From positions 2,945,501 through 3,009,500 of the forward strand of contig NZ_AP018817.1 of the NCBI RefSeq assembly GCF_024349785.1: a stretch of DNA of 64,000 nt, in the 5' to 3' direction. Under the pieces are notes generated by a model. It saw nothing but the letters and a program-made list of their open reading frames with translations, searched no databases and had not been told where the DNA came from. Positions 30,464 through 41,635 of the stretch are shown here, piece after piece. The number at the start of each line of letters is the position of its first letter. Position 1 is the first letter of the stretch. A program made the position numbers and the translations under genes. This DNA is from Sphingomonas bisphenolicum (GTDB taxonomy: Bacteria > Pseudomonadota > Alphaproteobacteria > Sphingomonadales > Sphingomonadaceae).

Positions 30464-33118
30464 TCAGGCCGGCACGCGGGCGAGCGCGGCCTTGACCGCG
30501 TCGATCGCCGCCACGGCCTTGTCGCCGTCCGGGCCGCCGCCCTGTGCCATATCGGGACGCCCGCCGCCGCCCTTGCCACCCAGCGCTTCGACGCCGACGC
30601 GGACGAGATCGACCGCGCTGATGCTGGCGGTCAGGTCGTCGGTGACGCCGACCGCGATGGTCGCGCGGCCGTCGACCACCGCGACGATCGCGGACACGCC
30701 GCTGCCCAGGGTCTTCTTGTTGCCGTCCACGATGCCGCGCAGTTCCTTGGGGTCGAGGCCGTCGATGACCTGGCCCAGGAAGCTGACAGCGCCGACCTGT
30801 TCGGGACCGGCCGGGGCTGCGCCCGATCCGCCGCCAAGGGCCAGCGCTTTCTTCGCTTCGGCCAGTTCCCGTTCCAGCTTGCGGCTTTGTTCGACCAGCG
30901 CGGCGATGCGGGCGGGCACTTCCTCGGGCGACGTCTTGAGCGCGTTGGCGGTCTGGCGCAGCTTGTCGTCGCGGTCCACCAGCCAGAGGCGCGCGGCCTC
31001 GCCGGTCAGCGCCTCGATCCGGCGGACACCCGACGAGACGGCGCTTTCCGACACGATCTTAAACAAAGCGATGTCGCCGGTCGCGCGGACATGGGTGCCG
31101 CCGCACAGTTCGACCGAATAATGATGTTCATCGCCCCGGCCCATGGAAAGCACGCGGACTTCGTCGCCATATTTTTCGCCGAACAGCGCCATCGCGCCCG
31201 CGCCGATCGCATCGTCCGGGGTCATGAGGCGGGTCGTGACTTCCTCATTATGGCGGATTTGCGCATTCACATCCGCCTCGACCTTTGCGATCTGGGCGTG
31301 GGTCAGCGCTTCGGGGTGGGAGAAGTCGAAGCGCAGACGTTCGGCCGCGACCATGCTGCCCTTCTGCGTCACATGCTGGCCCAGTTCCTTGCGGAGGGCT
31401 GCGTGCAGCAAATGGGTAGCGCTGTGGTTGGCGCGGATGCGGTCGCGGCGCTCGACATCGACGGTCAACTGGACGGTGTCGCCGACCTTCACGCTGCCTG
31501 CGGTGATCGTCGCCTGATGGGCGTGGAGACGGCCGAGCGGCTTGGACGTGTCCGCCACGTCGGCTGAGAGGCCGCCCAGCGACGTGATGGTGCCCGCGTC
31601 GCCATTCTGGCCGCCGCTTTCGCCGTAGAAGGGCGTCTGGTTGGTGATGATCGCGACCGTGTCGCCGACCGTGGCGCTGTCTACGCGCGCGCCGTCCTTG
31701 ACGATCGCCTGCACTTCGCCTTCGCCCTGGGTGGAGGCGTAGCCGACGAACTCGGACGTGCCGAAGGTTTCGGCGATGTCGTACCAGATTTCGTCCGACG
31801 CCTTTTCGCCGGAGCCCTTCCAGGCGGCGCGGGCGGCGGCTTTCTGTTCGGCCATGGCGGCGTCGAAACCGGCGCGGTCGACCGACAGCCCCTGGGTGCG
31901 CAGTGCATCCTCGGTCAGGTCATAGGGGAAGCCATAGGTGTCATAGAGCTTGAACGCGGTTTCGCCCGGCAACGTCGCGCCGTCGCCCAGGCCGGTGGTG
32001 GCTTCATCCAGCAGGCGCAGGCCGTTTTCCAGCGTCTTGCGGAAACGGGTTTCCTCGCGCAGCAGGGTTTCCTCGATCAGCGGTTGGGCGCGGACCAGTT
32101 CGGGATAGGCGCCGCCCATTTCCGACACGAGGCTGGAAACGAGGCGATACATCAACGGGTCTTTGGCGCCGATGATATGCGCATGGCGCATGGCGCGGCG
32201 CATGATGCGGCGCAGGACATAGCCGCGGCCTTCATTGGCGGGCAGCACGCCGTCTGCAATCAGGAAGCTGGTCGAGCGGAGGTGATCGGCGATGACGCGG
32301 TGGCTTGCCTGAAATTCGCCATCCGTCGCGGTGCGGGTGATCGCGCCGGACTCCGCGATCAGCGCCTTGAACGTGTCCGTATCGTAATTGTTCTGCACGC
32401 CCTGCATGACGGCGGCGATGCGCTCCAGACCCATGCCGGTGTCGATCGACGGCTTGGGCAGTTCGCTGACGATCTCGTTCGCTTCCTGCTCATATTGCAT
32501 GAAGACGAGGTTCCAGATTTCGACGAAGCGGTCGCCATCTTCCTCCGGCGAACCGGGAGGGCCGCCCCAGATATGGTCGCCATGGTCGTAGAAGATTTCC
32601 GAACAGGGACCGCACGGGCCGCTGTCGCCCATCGCCCAGAAATTATCCTTTGTCGGGATGCGAATGATGCGCTGTTCGGGCAGGCCGGCGATCTTCTTCC
32701 ACAGGTCGAACGCCTCGTCGTCCGTGTGATAGACGGTCGCGGTCAGCTTGTCCGCGGGCAGGCCCCATTCCTTGGTCAGCAGGGTCCAGGCGTGGGTGAT
32801 CGCCTGTTCCTTGAAATAATCGCCGAAGCTGAAATTGCCCAGCATTTCGAAGAAAGTATGATGGCGCGCGGTATAGCCGACATTGTCGAGGTCATTATGC
32901 TTGCCGCCGGCGCGGACCGACTTCTGGCTCGACGTCGCGGTCTTGTAGGGGCGCGTTTCCAGACCCGTGAAGACATTCTTGAACGGCACCATGCCCGCAT
33001 TGACGAACATCAGGGTCGGGTCGTTGTGCGGCACCAGAGGCGCGGACGGGACGATGGTGTGGCCGTTGGCCCCGAAATAGTCGAGGAAGGAGCGGCGAAT
33101 GTCGTTTGTCGAGGTCAT
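30464..33118 (-). CDS. alaS: Alanyl-tRNA synthetase
   Basis: AlaS charges tRNA-Ala. The 884-residue protein has class II catalytic motifs ([48 protein letters not shown]), the editing domain zinc ligands in [12 protein letters not shown] and ELCGGTHV, and the C-terminal DHHA1-type [16 protein letters not shown]. Two alanine tRNA genes lie 9 kb upstream. The stop is 131 bp from glsA. Confidence 0.98.
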   Translation of the reverse strand: MTSTNDIRRSFLDYFGANGHTIVPSAPLVPHNDPTLMFVNAGMVPFKNVFTGLETRPYKTATSSQKSVRAGGKHNDLDNVGYTARHHTFFEMLGNFSFGDYFKEQAITHAWTLLTKEWGLPADKLTATVYHTDDEAFDLWKKIAGLPEQRIIRIPTKDNFWAMGDSGPCGPCSEIFYDHGDHIWGGPPGSPEEDGDRFVEIWNLVFMQYEQEANEIVSELPKPSIDTGMGLERIAAVMQGVQNNYDTDTFKALIAESGAITRTATDGEFQASHRVIADHLRSTSFLIADGVLPANEGRGYVLRRIMRRAMRHAHIIGAKDPLMYRLVSSLVSEMGGAYPELVRAQPLIEETLLREETRFRKTLENGLRLLDEATTGLGDGATLPGETAFKLYDTYGFPYDLTEDALRTQGLSVDRAGFDAAMAEQKAAARAAWKGSGEKASDEIWYDIAETFGTSEFVGYASTQGEGEVQAIVKDGARVDSATVGDTVAIITNQTPFYGESGGQNGDAGTITSLGGLSADVADTSKPLGRLHAHQATITAGSVKVGDTVQLTVDVERRDRIRANHSATHLLHAALRKELGQHVTQKGSMVAAERLRFDFSHPEALTHAQIAKVEADVNAQIRHNEEVTTRLMTPDDAIGAGAMALFGEKYGDEVRVLSMGRGDEHHYSVELCGGTHVRATGDIALFKIVSESAVSSGVRRIEALTGEAARLWLVDRDDKLRQTANALKTSPEEVPARIAALVEQSRKLERELAEAKKALALGGGSGAAPAGPEQVGAVSFLGQVIDGLDPKELRGIVDGNKKTLGSGVSAIVAVVDGRATIAVGVTDDLTASISAVDLVRVGVEALGGKGGGGRPDMAQGGGPDGDKAVAAIDAVKAALARVPA

Positions 33119-33186
33119 GCGCGCGATTTAGTGGGAAGCGGCCCGCCGCACAAGCGGGGGATTTGGTCGTGCTGTCACAACCCTGT

Positions 33187-33471
33187 TCAGATCAATTGCA
33201 GCGTGACCTCCACGCCATAGTCATGTCGGGCATCGGCGAACACAGTTGCCACCCGCGCCATGAAGTCGGCCATCTCGACCGGCAGGTTGTCGATATTTGC
33301 TATCGTTACAGCGAAGGGCGGCTCAACGGCGTTAATGTCGCCTAGCAAACTTTCGTACAGGACATCCAGATTAAGACCATGCCATTCAGGCGCGCCCAGT
33401 CGTGGCAACAGGGCGAGATAGAAGTCCAACGGCTTTGCCCAGCCGGACGCATCGAGTTCAATCAACTGCAT
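33187..33471 (-). CDS. Barstar-like (barnase inhibitor) family protein
   Basis: The 94-residue protein fits the barstar fold: an N-terminal strand QLIELDASG, the helix-loop segment LGAPEWHGLNLDVLYESLLGDI (barstar has FGRNLDALWDCL here) and a C-terminal strand VEVTLQLI. Barstars block barnase-type RNases by filling the active site with an acidic helix; the Asp and Glu of that helix are present. No barnase or toxin gene is next to it, so its target is unknown. It lies 10 bp after the M24 peptidase gene, possibly in the same operon. Confidence 0.75.
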   Translation of the reverse strand: MQLIELDASGWAKPLDFYLALLPRLGAPEWHGLNLDVLYESLLGDINAVEPPFAVTIANIDNLPVEMADFMARVATVFADARHDYGVEVTLQLI

Positions 33472-33481
33472 GGTCCGGCGC

Positions 33482-34741
33482 TTACCCGATCGGCTCTTCG
33501 ATCGACACCGGCGGATTCGAGAACCATTTCGGCCCCTGCGCGGTCATGTGGAAGCAATCCTCCATGCGGATGCCCATGGTGCCGGGCAGATACAGGCCGG
33601 GTTCGTTGGAGAAGCACATGCCGACGTCCAGCTTCGTCGTTTCACCGTGGACCAGGTTCACCGGCTCATGCCCTTCCATGCCGATGCCATGGCCGGTGCG
33701 GTGGGACAGGCCGGGCAGTGCATAGCCGGGGCCATAACCCTGTTTTTCATAATAGCTGCGCACCGCGTCATCGACCGAGCCGGCGGGCGCGCCCAGTTTG
33801 GCGGCGGCGAAGGCGATCTTCTGCCCCTGCGACACGTCATTCCAGACCTTGCGCTGCTGCGAGGTGGGGGTGGCGCCATGGACCCAGGTGCGGCTGATGT
33901 CGGACTGATAATCCTCGACCGTGCAGCCGCAGTCCATCAGCACCACCTCGCCCGCGCGCACCGCCTGCGGCTTGCCGGAGCCATGCGGATAGGCGGCGGC
34001 CTCACCCAGCAGGATCAGGTTGAATTCCACCTGCCCGCCCAGTTGCTTGGTCGCGGCACTCATCAGCGCGCCGATATCGGCCGGGGTCATGCCGGCCTTT
34101 ACTTGGCGGTAGGTCCAGCGATAGGCGGCCATGGTGACGTCGGCGGCCGCCTGCATCAGGGCGATTTCGGCGGCGGTCTTGCGCATGCGAATGGCGCGGG
34201 TGACGGGGTCTTTCACAAGGCTTGCGTCGGGCAGCGCGGCCTTGAGTCCGTCGACCGCGAAATAGCGGACCGTTTCCTCGATGCCGATGCGGCCCTTCGC
34301 AAGGCCCTTGGCGGTCAGATAGTCGGCGATCGGCGCATAGGGGCTTTCATGCTCCTGCCAGACGCGCACCTCTGCGGGGATGGCGAGCGATTCGTCGATA
34401 GAGGGCTTTTCGAAGAAGGGGCAGACGACCAGCGGCGCGCCGCTGGCCGGAATGACCAGCGCGGTCAGGCGCTCCGACCGGTGCCAGCGGATGCCGCTAA
34501 AATAGATAAGGCTGGCGCCCGGTTCGACCAGCAGGGCGTCGATGCCCGCCGCCTGCATCATCTTCTGCGCGCGAGCGAGGCGGTCGGCGCGTTCGGCCTT
34601 GCCGATCGGGGTCACGGCGCCGGTGAGGGATGCGAGCGCTTCGGCGGCTCGCTCCTGCGCGAACAGGCGCGGGCTTATCGCGGCGGTGGCGAGGGTCGCG
34701 GCCGTATAGCGCAGAAGCGTGCGGCGGTCAGGCGTAGGCAT
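33482..34741 (-). CDS. Tat-exported M24 family peptidase (Xaa-Pro dipeptidase-like)
   Basis: This protein of about 419 residues begins MPTPDRRTLLRYTAATLATA: a twin-arginine signal with an AxA-type end near ISPRLFAQE. The C-terminal creatinase/aminopeptidase P fold has the metal ligands in VVLMDCGC, QSDISRTW, RTGHGIGMEGH, FSNEPGLYL and GIRMEDCF. It should cleave Xaa-Pro peptide bonds in the periplasm. I start at 34741, since the in-frame extension to 34786 lies within the GST gene. The 5' end overlaps the GST stop by 14 bp, so the two are co-transcribed. Confidence 0.9.
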   Translation of the reverse strand: MPTPDRRTLLRYTAATLATAAISPRLFAQERAAEALASLTGAVTPIGKAERADRLARAQKMMQAAGIDALLVEPGASLIYFSGIRWHRSERLTALVIPASGAPLVVCPFFEKPSIDESLAIPAEVRVWQEHESPYAPIADYLTAKGLAKGRIGIEETVRYFAVDGLKAALPDASLVKDPVTRAIRMRKTAAEIALMQAAADVTMAAYRWTYRQVKAGMTPADIGALMSAATKQLGGQVEFNLILLGEAAAYPHGSGKPQAVRAGEVVLMDCGCTVEDYQSDISRTWVHGATPTSQQRKVWNDVSQGQKIAFAAAKLGAPAGSVDDAVRSYYEKQGYGPGYALPGLSHRTGHGIGMEGHEPVNLVHGETTKLDVGMCFSNEPGLYLPGTMGIRMEDCFHMTAQGPKWFSNPPVSIEEPIG

Positions 34742-35354
34742 ATTTGCCTCCGGTCTGGAGAGCGGCCTGATAGGCGGGGCGGTCATGCATTGCGGTCAGC
34801 CAGCGGAGAGTGTTGGGGCGTGATTCGTTGAGGCCGCCGCGTGCGCGGGACGCCTCCAGCGGAAAGCTCATCATCATGTCGGCGGCGGTGAAGGCGTAGC
34901 CCGCGAAATAGGGGCGGCTCGCCAGTTCGGTTTCGATCCAGTCGAGATGATCGTCCAGCATCTTTTGCACGGTCGGACGCGCGGGGCGGCCGAGCAGGCC
35001 CAGCTTGCCGATGATGAGCAACGCCAGCAGCGGCGGCATCATCGATCCTTCGGCATAGTGCATATATTGGCGATAACGGATCGCGCTTTCCGTATCGGCG
35101 GGCGGGCCGAAGCGGTTGCCGGCGCGGGCGACCAGATGTTCCATGATCGCGCCGGTTTCGATCAGGCGATGGCCGTCCACCTCCACCACCGGCGACCGGC
35201 CGAGCGGGTGGATGGCGCGCAGGCTTTCGGGCGCGCGCATCGTCTTGCGGTCACGCTCATAGCGGCGGACTTCATAAGGTTCGCCCAGTTCCTCCAGCAG
35301 CCAGAGGATTCGCTGCGATCGGCTGTTATTGAGGTGGTGGACGAGGATCGTCAT
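34728..35354 (-). CDS. Glutathione S-transferase family protein
   Basis: The 208-residue protein starts MTILVHHLNNSRSQRILWLL, with the N-terminal thioredoxin-like domain (SRSQR region and GRSPVVEVDGHRLIETGAIM, where ES is replaced by ET) and an all-helical C-terminal domain ending FTAADMMMSFPLEA. The YFAGYAFTAADM motif is the GST N-capping box. The start at 35354 has GGGAG 6 nt upstream. The GSH-binding residue type cannot be fixed without an alignment. It overlaps the M24 gene by 14 bp. Confidence 0.92.
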   Translation of the reverse strand: MTILVHHLNNSRSQRILWLLEELGEPYEVRRYERDRKTMRAPESLRAIHPLGRSPVVEVDGHRLIETGAIMEHLVARAGNRFGPPADTESAIRYRQYMHYAEGSMMPPLLALLIIGKLGLLGRPARPTVQKMLDDHLDWIETELASRPYFAGYAFTAADMMMSFPLEASRARGGLNESRPNTLRWLTAMHDRPAYQAALQTGGKYAYA

Positions 35355-35425
35355 GATGGCTCCCATGCTGCCCGCCGGTGAGGGCGTAACGCAGCATGGG
35401 AACCGCCACAACAGGTTTGGAAATG

Positions 35426-37537
35426 TTATGCGTCTTCCAGCGCCTCGGCCTTCTGTTCCGCACGGAAGGCGTGGAGCAGCGGTTCGGTATAGCCGCTGGG
35501 CTGTTCGACACCCTCGAACACCAGCGCGCGGGCGGCCTGATAGGCGAGGCTTTCGGCTTCGCGCCCGCTCATCGGCTGATAGAGCGGATCGCCGGCGTTC
35601 TGGGCGTCGACCTTGGCGGCCATGCGTTGCAGCGCAGCATCGACCTGCTCCGCCGTGCAGACGCCGTGCAACAGCCAGTTGGCCATATGCTGCGAGGAAA
35701 TGCGCAGCGTCGCGCGGTCCTCCATCAGGCCGATATCGTGGATGTCGGGCACTTTGGAGCAGCCGACGCCCTGGTCGATCCAGCGGACGACATAGCCGAG
35801 GATGCCCTGCGCGTTATTGTCCAGTTCCTGCGCGATCTCCTCTTCCGAGAAATTGCGGCCGACCGCGACGGGGATGGTCAGCAGCTTGTCCAGCGGCGCG
35901 ATCCCCTCCGCCTTGCGTTCGTCCTGCCGGGCGAAGACGTCGATGCGGTGATAATGGGTCGCGTGCAGCGTGGCGGCGGTCGGCGAGGGAACCCAGGCGG
36001 TGTTGGCCCCGCTCTTCGGATGGCCCGCCTTCTGCTCCAGCATGTCGGCCATGCGATCGGGCGCGGCCCACATGCCCTTGCCGATCTGCGCCCGGCCCGA
36101 CAGGCCGCAGGCGAGACCGATCTGGACATTGCGATCCTCATAGGCTGTGATCCAGTCGCTGCTCTTCATCTCGCCCTTACGGATCATCGGGCCGGCCTGC
36201 ATCGACGTGTGCATCTCGTCCCCCGTGCGGTCGAGGAAGCCGGTGTTGATGAAGACGATGCGGTCGCGGACAGCCTCGATACAGGCGGCAAGGTTCGCCG
36301 ACGTGCGGCGCTCTTCGTCCATGACGCCGACCTTGATCGTGTGGCGCGCCATGCCCAGCAGATCCTCGATCGCATCGAAAAGACGGTTGGTGAAAGCCGC
36401 TTCCTCCGGCCCATGCATCTTGGGCTTGACGATATAGACGCTGCCGGCGCGACTGTTGCCGCCGTCGCGCTTCAAATCGTGGAGCGCGATCAGGCTGGTG
36501 ACGATGCCGTCCAATATGCCCTCGGGCGCTTCGTCCCCATCGGGCAGGCGGATCGCCGGATTGGTCATCAGATGGCCGACATTGCGGACGAACAGCAGGC
36601 TGCGCCCCGGCAGGGTGAAGCTGCTGCCATCCGGCGCGGTATAGGCGCGGTCGGGGTTGAGCGCGCGGGTCATGGTCGCGCCGCCCTTCTCGAACGTGTC
36701 GGTCAGATCACCCTGCATCAGGCCCAGCCAGTTGGCATAGGCCGCGACCTTGTCCTGCGCGTCGACGGCGGCGACGGAGTCTTCGAGGTCGCAGATCGCG
36801 GTCAGCGCGGATTCCAGAATGACGTCGGCTATGCCTGCCGGATCGGTCGCGCCGATCGGATGCGTGGCATCGAAGACGATTTCGATGTGCAGACCATTGT
36901 GGCGGAACAGGCGGCCCTTCTCGCTGGCGCCGATATATTGGGTCGGATCGCGCAGGATGATGGCGTCGCTGGACAGATCCGCCCAACTGCCGTCCGCCAG
37001 CGGGATCGCATCGTCCAGAAACGCCTTGGCCCAGGCGATGACCTGTGCGCCGCGCGCGGCGTCATAGCCCTTTCCTGCCGCCGCGCCCGGTATCGCATCG
37101 GTGCCGTAGAGCGCGTCATAGAGGCTGCCCCAGCGCGCATTGGCGGCGTTGAGCAGGAAGCGGGCGTTGAGGATCGGGACGACCAGTTGCGGCCCCGCCA
37201 GCCGCGCGACCTCGTCATCGACATTTTCACTGCCGATGGCGAAAGATGCGGGTTCGGGGACCAGATAGCCGATCTCGCGCAGAAAGGCCTGATAGGCGGT
37301 GGCGTCATGCGGCTGCCCCTTGCGCCGCTCATGCCAGCTATCGATCTGCGCCTGCAACGTGTCGCGCTTGCGCAGCAGGGCGGCGTTGTCCGCGGAGAAA
37401 CGGGCGAACAGGTCCGCCGTGCCCGCCCAGAAGGCGTCGGGCGCGATGCCGGTCCCGGGCAGCGCGCGGCTGTCGATGAAATCGGCCAGTGGCTCGGCGA
37501 CCTGAAGGCCGGCCTTGTCGATCATGCGGTCGGTCAT
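35426..37537 (-). CDS. glcB: Malate synthase G
   Basis: GlcB condenses glyoxylate with acetyl-CoA to malate, the second step of the glyoxylate shunt. The 703-residue protein contains [17 protein letters not shown], the metal/substrate Asp-rich [19 protein letters not shown], and the C-terminal [15 protein letters not shown] with the catalytic region. I start at [10 protein letters not shown] (37537), since AGGAG is 6 nt upstream; an ATG 18 bp earlier has none. It is divergent from a LysR regulator. Confidence 0.97.
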   Translation of the reverse strand: MTDRMIDKAGLQVAEPLADFIDSRALPGTGIAPDAFWAGTADLFARFSADNAALLRKRDTLQAQIDSWHERRKGQPHDATAYQAFLREIGYLVPEPASFAIGSENVDDEVARLAGPQLVVPILNARFLLNAANARWGSLYDALYGTDAIPGAAAGKGYDAARGAQVIAWAKAFLDDAIPLADGSWADLSSDAIILRDPTQYIGASEKGRLFRHNGLHIEIVFDATHPIGATDPAGIADVILESALTAICDLEDSVAAVDAQDKVAAYANWLGLMQGDLTDTFEKGGATMTRALNPDRAYTAPDGSSFTLPGRSLLFVRNVGHLMTNPAIRLPDGDEAPEGILDGIVTSLIALHDLKRDGGNSRAGSVYIVKPKMHGPEEAAFTNRLFDAIEDLLGMARHTIKVGVMDEERRTSANLAACIEAVRDRIVFINTGFLDRTGDEMHTSMQAGPMIRKGEMKSSDWITAYEDRNVQIGLACGLSGRAQIGKGMWAAPDRMADMLEQKAGHPKSGANTAWVPSPTAATLHATHYHRIDVFARQDERKAEGIAPLDKLLTIPVAVGRNFSEEEIAQELDNNAQGILGYVVRWIDQGVGCSKVPDIHDIGLMEDRATLRISSQHMANWLLHGVCTAEQVDAALQRMAAKVDAQNAGDPLYQPMSGREAESLAYQAARALVFEGVEQPSGYTEPLLHAFRAEQKAEALEDA

Positions 37538-37663
37538 CGTCTTCTCCTGCTCCATCCTTCCCGCGCAGACGGAAAGGACGACCGTTGCGATAGCGATAGC
37601 CGATTCCCATTATGCCGTGTAGACGCTATTATACGAAGACAGTCATTCCTTTGGTGAACGAAT

Positions 37664-38569
37664 ATGATGGACCCCGATCATGAACTGTTCGTATGCGTGG
37701 TGGATGAGGGCGGGCTGGCGGCGGCCGGGCGACGGTTGCATATCTCGCCCGCGATGATGTCCAAGCGGCTGGCGCGACTGGAGGAGCGGCTGGGTGCCAA
37801 GCTGGTGCATCGCACCACGCGGCGGCTGGCGCTGACGCCGGCGGGCGAGCGGCTCCATGCCGACCTGCGCGGCATATTGGCAGCGCTGGACGAGGCGGAG
37901 CGGCGCGTGTCGGGCGCGTCGGCGGTGGCGAGCGGGCCGCTGCGTATCACCGCGCCGACATCCTTCGGGCGAATGCATCTGGCGCCCTATCTTCCGCGCT
38001 TCATCGACGCGCATCCGAAGGTGGAGTTGAGCATCGACCTGTCGGACGATTTCAGCGACCTGATCGAGAGCCGCGCGGACCTCGCCATCCGCATCACCGC
38101 CGATCCTGGTCCGGGCCTGACCGCGTGCCAGCTCGCCGCCAACCGCCGCATCCTGTGCGCCGCGCCCGCCTATCTGGAGCGGTTCGATGTGCCGGAGACG
38201 ATCGCGGACCTGAAAAACCATCGCCTGCTGGCCGCCGAAGGACAGATGCCCTGGCGACTGGTCGGGCCGAAGGGGCCGGTAGCGGTCGAGGGGCGCAGCC
38301 ATGTCCGCACCAACAGCAGCGAACTGGTGCGCGAACTGGCGTTGGCGGGCGGCGGCATCGCGCTGCGATCGCTATGGGATATCAGCGCCGCGCTCGACCG
38401 CGGCGATGTTCGGCAAATCCTGCCGGATTATGAGGGGTCGACCGATGTCAGCCTGTTCGCCGTGCAACTGCCACAGCAGAATCCGCCTGCCGCGATCACC
38501 GCCTTCATCGATTTTCTTGTTACACTTTATGTCCCGAAGCCGCCCTGGGACCGCATTGGGTTGCCCTGA
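37664..38569 (+). CDS. LysR-type transcriptional regulator
   Basis: The 301-residue protein has the N-terminal winged helix (LFVCVVDEGGLAAAGRRLHI, SPAMMSKRLARLEERLG) and the periplasmic-binding-like effector domain (LRITAPTSFGRMHLAPYLPRF). It belongs to the AaeR/CrgA-like branch. Divergent from malate synthase G by 126 bp and 27 bp before malic enzyme, it is a reasonable candidate for control of these C4/glyoxylate genes; the inducer is unknown. Confidence 0.93.
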   Translation: MMDPDHELFVCVVDEGGLAAAGRRLHISPAMMSKRLARLEERLGAKLVHRTTRRLALTPAGERLHADLRGILAALDEAERRVSGASAVASGPLRITAPTSFGRMHLAPYLPRFIDAHPKVELSIDLSDDFSDLIESRADLAIRITADPGPGLTACQLAANRRILCAAPAYLERFDVPETIADLKNHRLLAAEGQMPWRLVGPKGPVAVEGRSHVRTNSSELVRELALAGGGIALRSLWDISAALDRGDVRQILPDYEGSTDVSLFAVQLPQQNPPAAITAFIDFLVTLYVPKPPWDRIGLP

Positions 38570-38596
38570 CGAAACGCAGTCACTAAGGCGCATCGC

Positions 38597-40864
38597 ATGG
38601 ACGATAACACCCGCCGCGCCGCCCTCGACTATCATCGCTATCCCCAGCCCGGTAAGCTCCGCATAGAGCCGACCAAGCGCATGGTGAACCAGCGCGACCT
38701 GGCGCTGGCCTATTCGCCGGGCGTCGCCGCGCCCTGCGTGGAGATCGCGGCCGATCCCGACAAGGCGATGGACTATACCGCGCGCGGCAACCTGGTCGCC
38801 GTCATCTCCAACGGCACGGCGGTTCTGGGGCTGGGCGCGATCGGCGCGCTGGCGTCGAAGCCGGTGATGGAGGGCAAGGCCGTCCTCTTCAAGAAATTCG
38901 CCGATATCGACGTGTTCGACATCGAAATCGACACGACCGACGCGGACAAGTTCGTCGAAGCGGTGGCACTGATGGAGCCGACTTTCGGCGGCATCAATCT
39001 GGAAGACATCAAGGCGCCTGAGTGCTTCGAGATCGAGCGTCGCCTGAAGGAACGGATGAACATTCCGGTCTTCCATGACGACCAGCATGGCACCGCCATC
39101 GTCGTCGCGGCCGCCGTGCGCAACGCGCTGGTGCTGCAGGGCAAGACGCTGGCCGACGCAAAGCTGGTGACGTCGGGCGCGGGTGCAGCGGCGCTGGCCT
39201 GCGTCGACCTGCTGGTGTCGATGGGCCTGCCGATCGAAAATGTCACGATGACCGACAAGGATGGCGTCATCCATGCGGGGCGTGAAGGCATGTTGCCCAA
39301 TATGGCGCGCTATGCCCGCACCACCAATGCGCGCACCCTGCCCGATGTGTTGCCGGGCGCCAACCTGTTCCTGGGCCTGTCGGCACCCGGCGTGCTGAAG
39401 CCCGAATGGCTGCCGCTGATGGCGCCCAATCCGTTGATCTTCGCGCTCGCCAATCCGGAGCCGGAAATCCGCCCGGAGGCCGCGCGCGAAGTGCGGCCGG
39501 ACGCGATCATCGCGACGGGCCGGTCCGACTATCCCAATCAGGTCAACAATGTTCTGTGCTTCCCCTATATCTTCCGCGGCGCGCTGGATTGCGGCGCGAC
39601 GCAGATCAACGAGGCGATGAAGGTCGCCGCCGCCGACGCCATTGCGGCGCTCGCCCGGATGCCCGCGCATGACAGCGTCGCGCAGGCCTATGGCGGGCGC
39701 AGGCTGGTGTTCGGGCCGGACTATATCATTCCCACGCCTTTCGATCCGCGCCTGATCGGCGAGATCGCTGTCGCAGTCGCGCGGGCGGCGATGGACACTG
39801 GCGTCGCGAAGAAGACGCTGGACCTGGAAGACTATCGGCGCAGCCTGTCGCGCCAGAGCGCGCGGTCGGGCCAGTTGATGCTGCCGGTGTTCGAAGCCGC
39901 GCGCGGCACCGAATGCCGCATCGCCTATGGCGAGGGCGAGGACGATCGCGTGCTGCGCGCCATCCGTGATGCGCTGGACGAAGGCATCGTCCGCCCGACC
40001 ATCGTCGCGCGTCGCCGTATCCTGGCGCAGAAGCTGCCCGAACTGGGGCTGAGCTTCGACCTGGACCGCGATGTCGAGGTGATCGATCCGGAGACCGACC
40101 ATCTGGTGATGGGCGAACTGGTCGAAGCCTATCGCACGGTCGCGTCGCGCCGGGGCGTGCCAGCCGACGAAATCTTGCGCCATGTCTATCGCCGCCCGAC
40201 CATCACCGCTGCGATGCTGCTGCGGACCGGACGGGTCGACGCCGCGCTGGTCGGCGGACGGTCCGAATATTGGGGCCAGGTCGAGCATGTGCTGCGCATC
40301 ATCGATCGCACGCCGGGCCACAGCCGCGTCTATGCGCTGTCGGGCCTGATCCTGGACGCAGGCGCGCTGTTCATCACCGACACCCATATGGTGCCGGACC
40401 CGACGCCCGAGCAGATCGCCGAAATGACGCTGCTGGCGGCGACCGAGATCCAGCATTTCGGGCTGACGCCGCGCGCGGCCTTGCTGTCCCACTCCAATTT
40501 CGGGGCGTCGCACACCGACAGCGCGCGCAAGATGCGCAAAGCGTTCAAGATCGTGCGCGACGCTGCGCCCGAACTGGCGGTGGACGGCGAAATGCATGCC
40601 GATGCCGCACTCAGCCAGGCGCTGCGCGAACGGCTGATCCCGGATTCGCGGTTCGAGGGGCCGGCCAACCTGCTGGTCATGCCGAACCTCGACGCGGCGA
40701 ACATCACGCTGACCGCGCTGTCGGCGTCATCCAGTTCGCCCACGGTCGGGCCGATGCTGATGGGCCTGAGCAAGCCGATCCATGTGCTGACGCCCGGCGT
40801 CACGTCGCGCGGCATCCTCAATCTGACCGCGATCGCAGCGGCGGAAGTGGCGCGGGAAGGCTAG
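38597..40864 (+). CDS. maeB: NADP-dependent malic enzyme with phosphotransacetylase-like C-terminal domain
   Basis: MaeB decarboxylates malate to pyruvate and NADPH. The 755-residue length is that of MaeB proteins. Residues ~1-430 are the malic enzyme ([35 protein letters not shown]). Residues ~440-755 resemble phosphate acetyltransferase ([18 protein letters not shown]), used as an acetyl-CoA-sensing domain rather than a catalyst. It lies 27 bp after the LysR gene and faces malate synthase G, so carbon from acetate can leave the shunt here as pyruvate. Confidence 0.97.
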   Translation: MDDNTRRAALDYHRYPQPGKLRIEPTKRMVNQRDLALAYSPGVAAPCVEIAADPDKAMDYTARGNLVAVISNGTAVLGLGAIGALASKPVMEGKAVLFKKFADIDVFDIEIDTTDADKFVEAVALMEPTFGGINLEDIKAPECFEIERRLKERMNIPVFHDDQHGTAIVVAAAVRNALVLQGKTLADAKLVTSGAGAAALACVDLLVSMGLPIENVTMTDKDGVIHAGREGMLPNMARYARTTNARTLPDVLPGANLFLGLSAPGVLKPEWLPLMAPNPLIFALANPEPEIRPEAAREVRPDAIIATGRSDYPNQVNNVLCFPYIFRGALDCGATQINEAMKVAAADAIAALARMPAHDSVAQAYGGRRLVFGPDYIIPTPFDPRLIGEIAVAVARAAMDTGVAKKTLDLEDYRRSLSRQSARSGQLMLPVFEAARGTECRIAYGEGEDDRVLRAIRDALDEGIVRPTIVARRRILAQKLPELGLSFDLDRDVEVIDPETDHLVMGELVEAYRTVASRRGVPADEILRHVYRRPTITAAMLLRTGRVDAALVGGRSEYWGQVEHVLRIIDRTPGHSRVYALSGLILDAGALFITDTHMVPDPTPEQIAEMTLLAATEIQHFGLTPRAALLSHSNFGASHTDSARKMRKAFKIVRDAAPELAVDGEMHADAALSQALRERLIPDSRFEGPANLLVMPNLDAANITLTALSASSSSPTVGPMLMGLSKPIHVLTPGVTSRGILNLTAIAAAEVAREG

Positions 40865-40915
40865 GATTAACCTTTGGCGCCTATGCTGGCCGGGCATGGA
40901 GGCATGAGGATAGAG

Positions 40916-41626
40916 ATGGCGGGTTTCCTGAAACAGGTCGGGCCGAAGCTGGCGATCGGCGGGATAGTGGCGTTGACCGGCCTGGTTGTGTTCGCATCGA
41001 TCGATCGGCCGGCGCTGGAAGGCCATGCGTCGTCCGAAACGGCGGCCGCGCCCGCCGCTACACCCTCCCTTCCCTCCGTCCCCGCCCCCGCCCCCGCCCC
41101 CGCCCCCGCAAAGCCGATCGAGCGGCGCAGCGACCAGGGCATGGCGGTCGATCCGGGCGCGTTGCGGGTCAAGCGCGTGCTCAAGATCGACGGGCCGTTC
41201 CGCCATGGCGACTATGCTTGGGACGAACAGGGCGCGCCGGCGACCGGCCCGGTCATCATCACCGTCGACCTGCGCGCGCAGACCCTGTCGGTGTTCCGCG
41301 CGGGCTATGAGATCGGCGCGGCAGTGATCCTCTATGGCGCGACCGACAAACCCAGCCCCAAGGGCGCTTTCCCGATCATGGCGAAACATGCCGACTATTT
41401 TTCGCGCACCTATGACAATGCGCCCATGCCCTTCGCGCAGCGGCTGACCAGCGACGGCGTCTTCATCCACGGCAGCGACGTGCAATGGGGGCGCGGCACC
41501 CATGGCTGCATCGGCGTGCCTATCGCGTTCGCCAAGAAGCTCTTTGGCGTCACAAAGGTTGGCGACATGGTGGTGATTACCGACGGCAAGATGCTGGACG
41601 TCAGCCAGGCGCAGGTAAGCGGGTAG
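40916..41626 (+). CDS. L,D-transpeptidase (YkuD) family protein
   Basis: The protein of about 236 residues has an N-terminal membrane segment (KLAIGGIVALTGLVVFASI), a Pro/Ala linker encoded by about five CCCCGC hexamers (41080-41110), and a YkuD domain with the catalytic HGSDVQWGRGTHGCIGVP (HxnSTHGC type). The enzyme can make 3-3 cross-links in peptidoglycan or attach proteins to it. The ATG at 40916 follows GAGGATAGAG; in-frame ATGs at 40904 and 40874 are alternatives. It is convergent with the RhtA-like gene. Confidence 0.9.
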   Translation: MAGFLKQVGPKLAIGGIVALTGLVVFASIDRPALEGHASSETAAAPAATPSLPSVPAPAPAPAPAKPIERRSDQGMAVDPGALRVKRVLKIDGPFRHGDYAWDEQGAPATGPVIITVDLRAQTLSVFRAGYEIGAAVILYGATDKPSPKGAFPIMAKHADYFSRTYDNAPMPFAQRLTSDGVFIHGSDVQWGRGTHGCIGVPIAFAKKLFGVTKVGDMVVITDGKMLDVSQAQVSG

Positions 41627-41635
41627 GCCGTCCGC

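Noticed and set aside
35396..37657. 753-codon open frame antisense to malate synthase G
   Set aside because: Shadow frame of glcB; no domain and no ribosome binding site.
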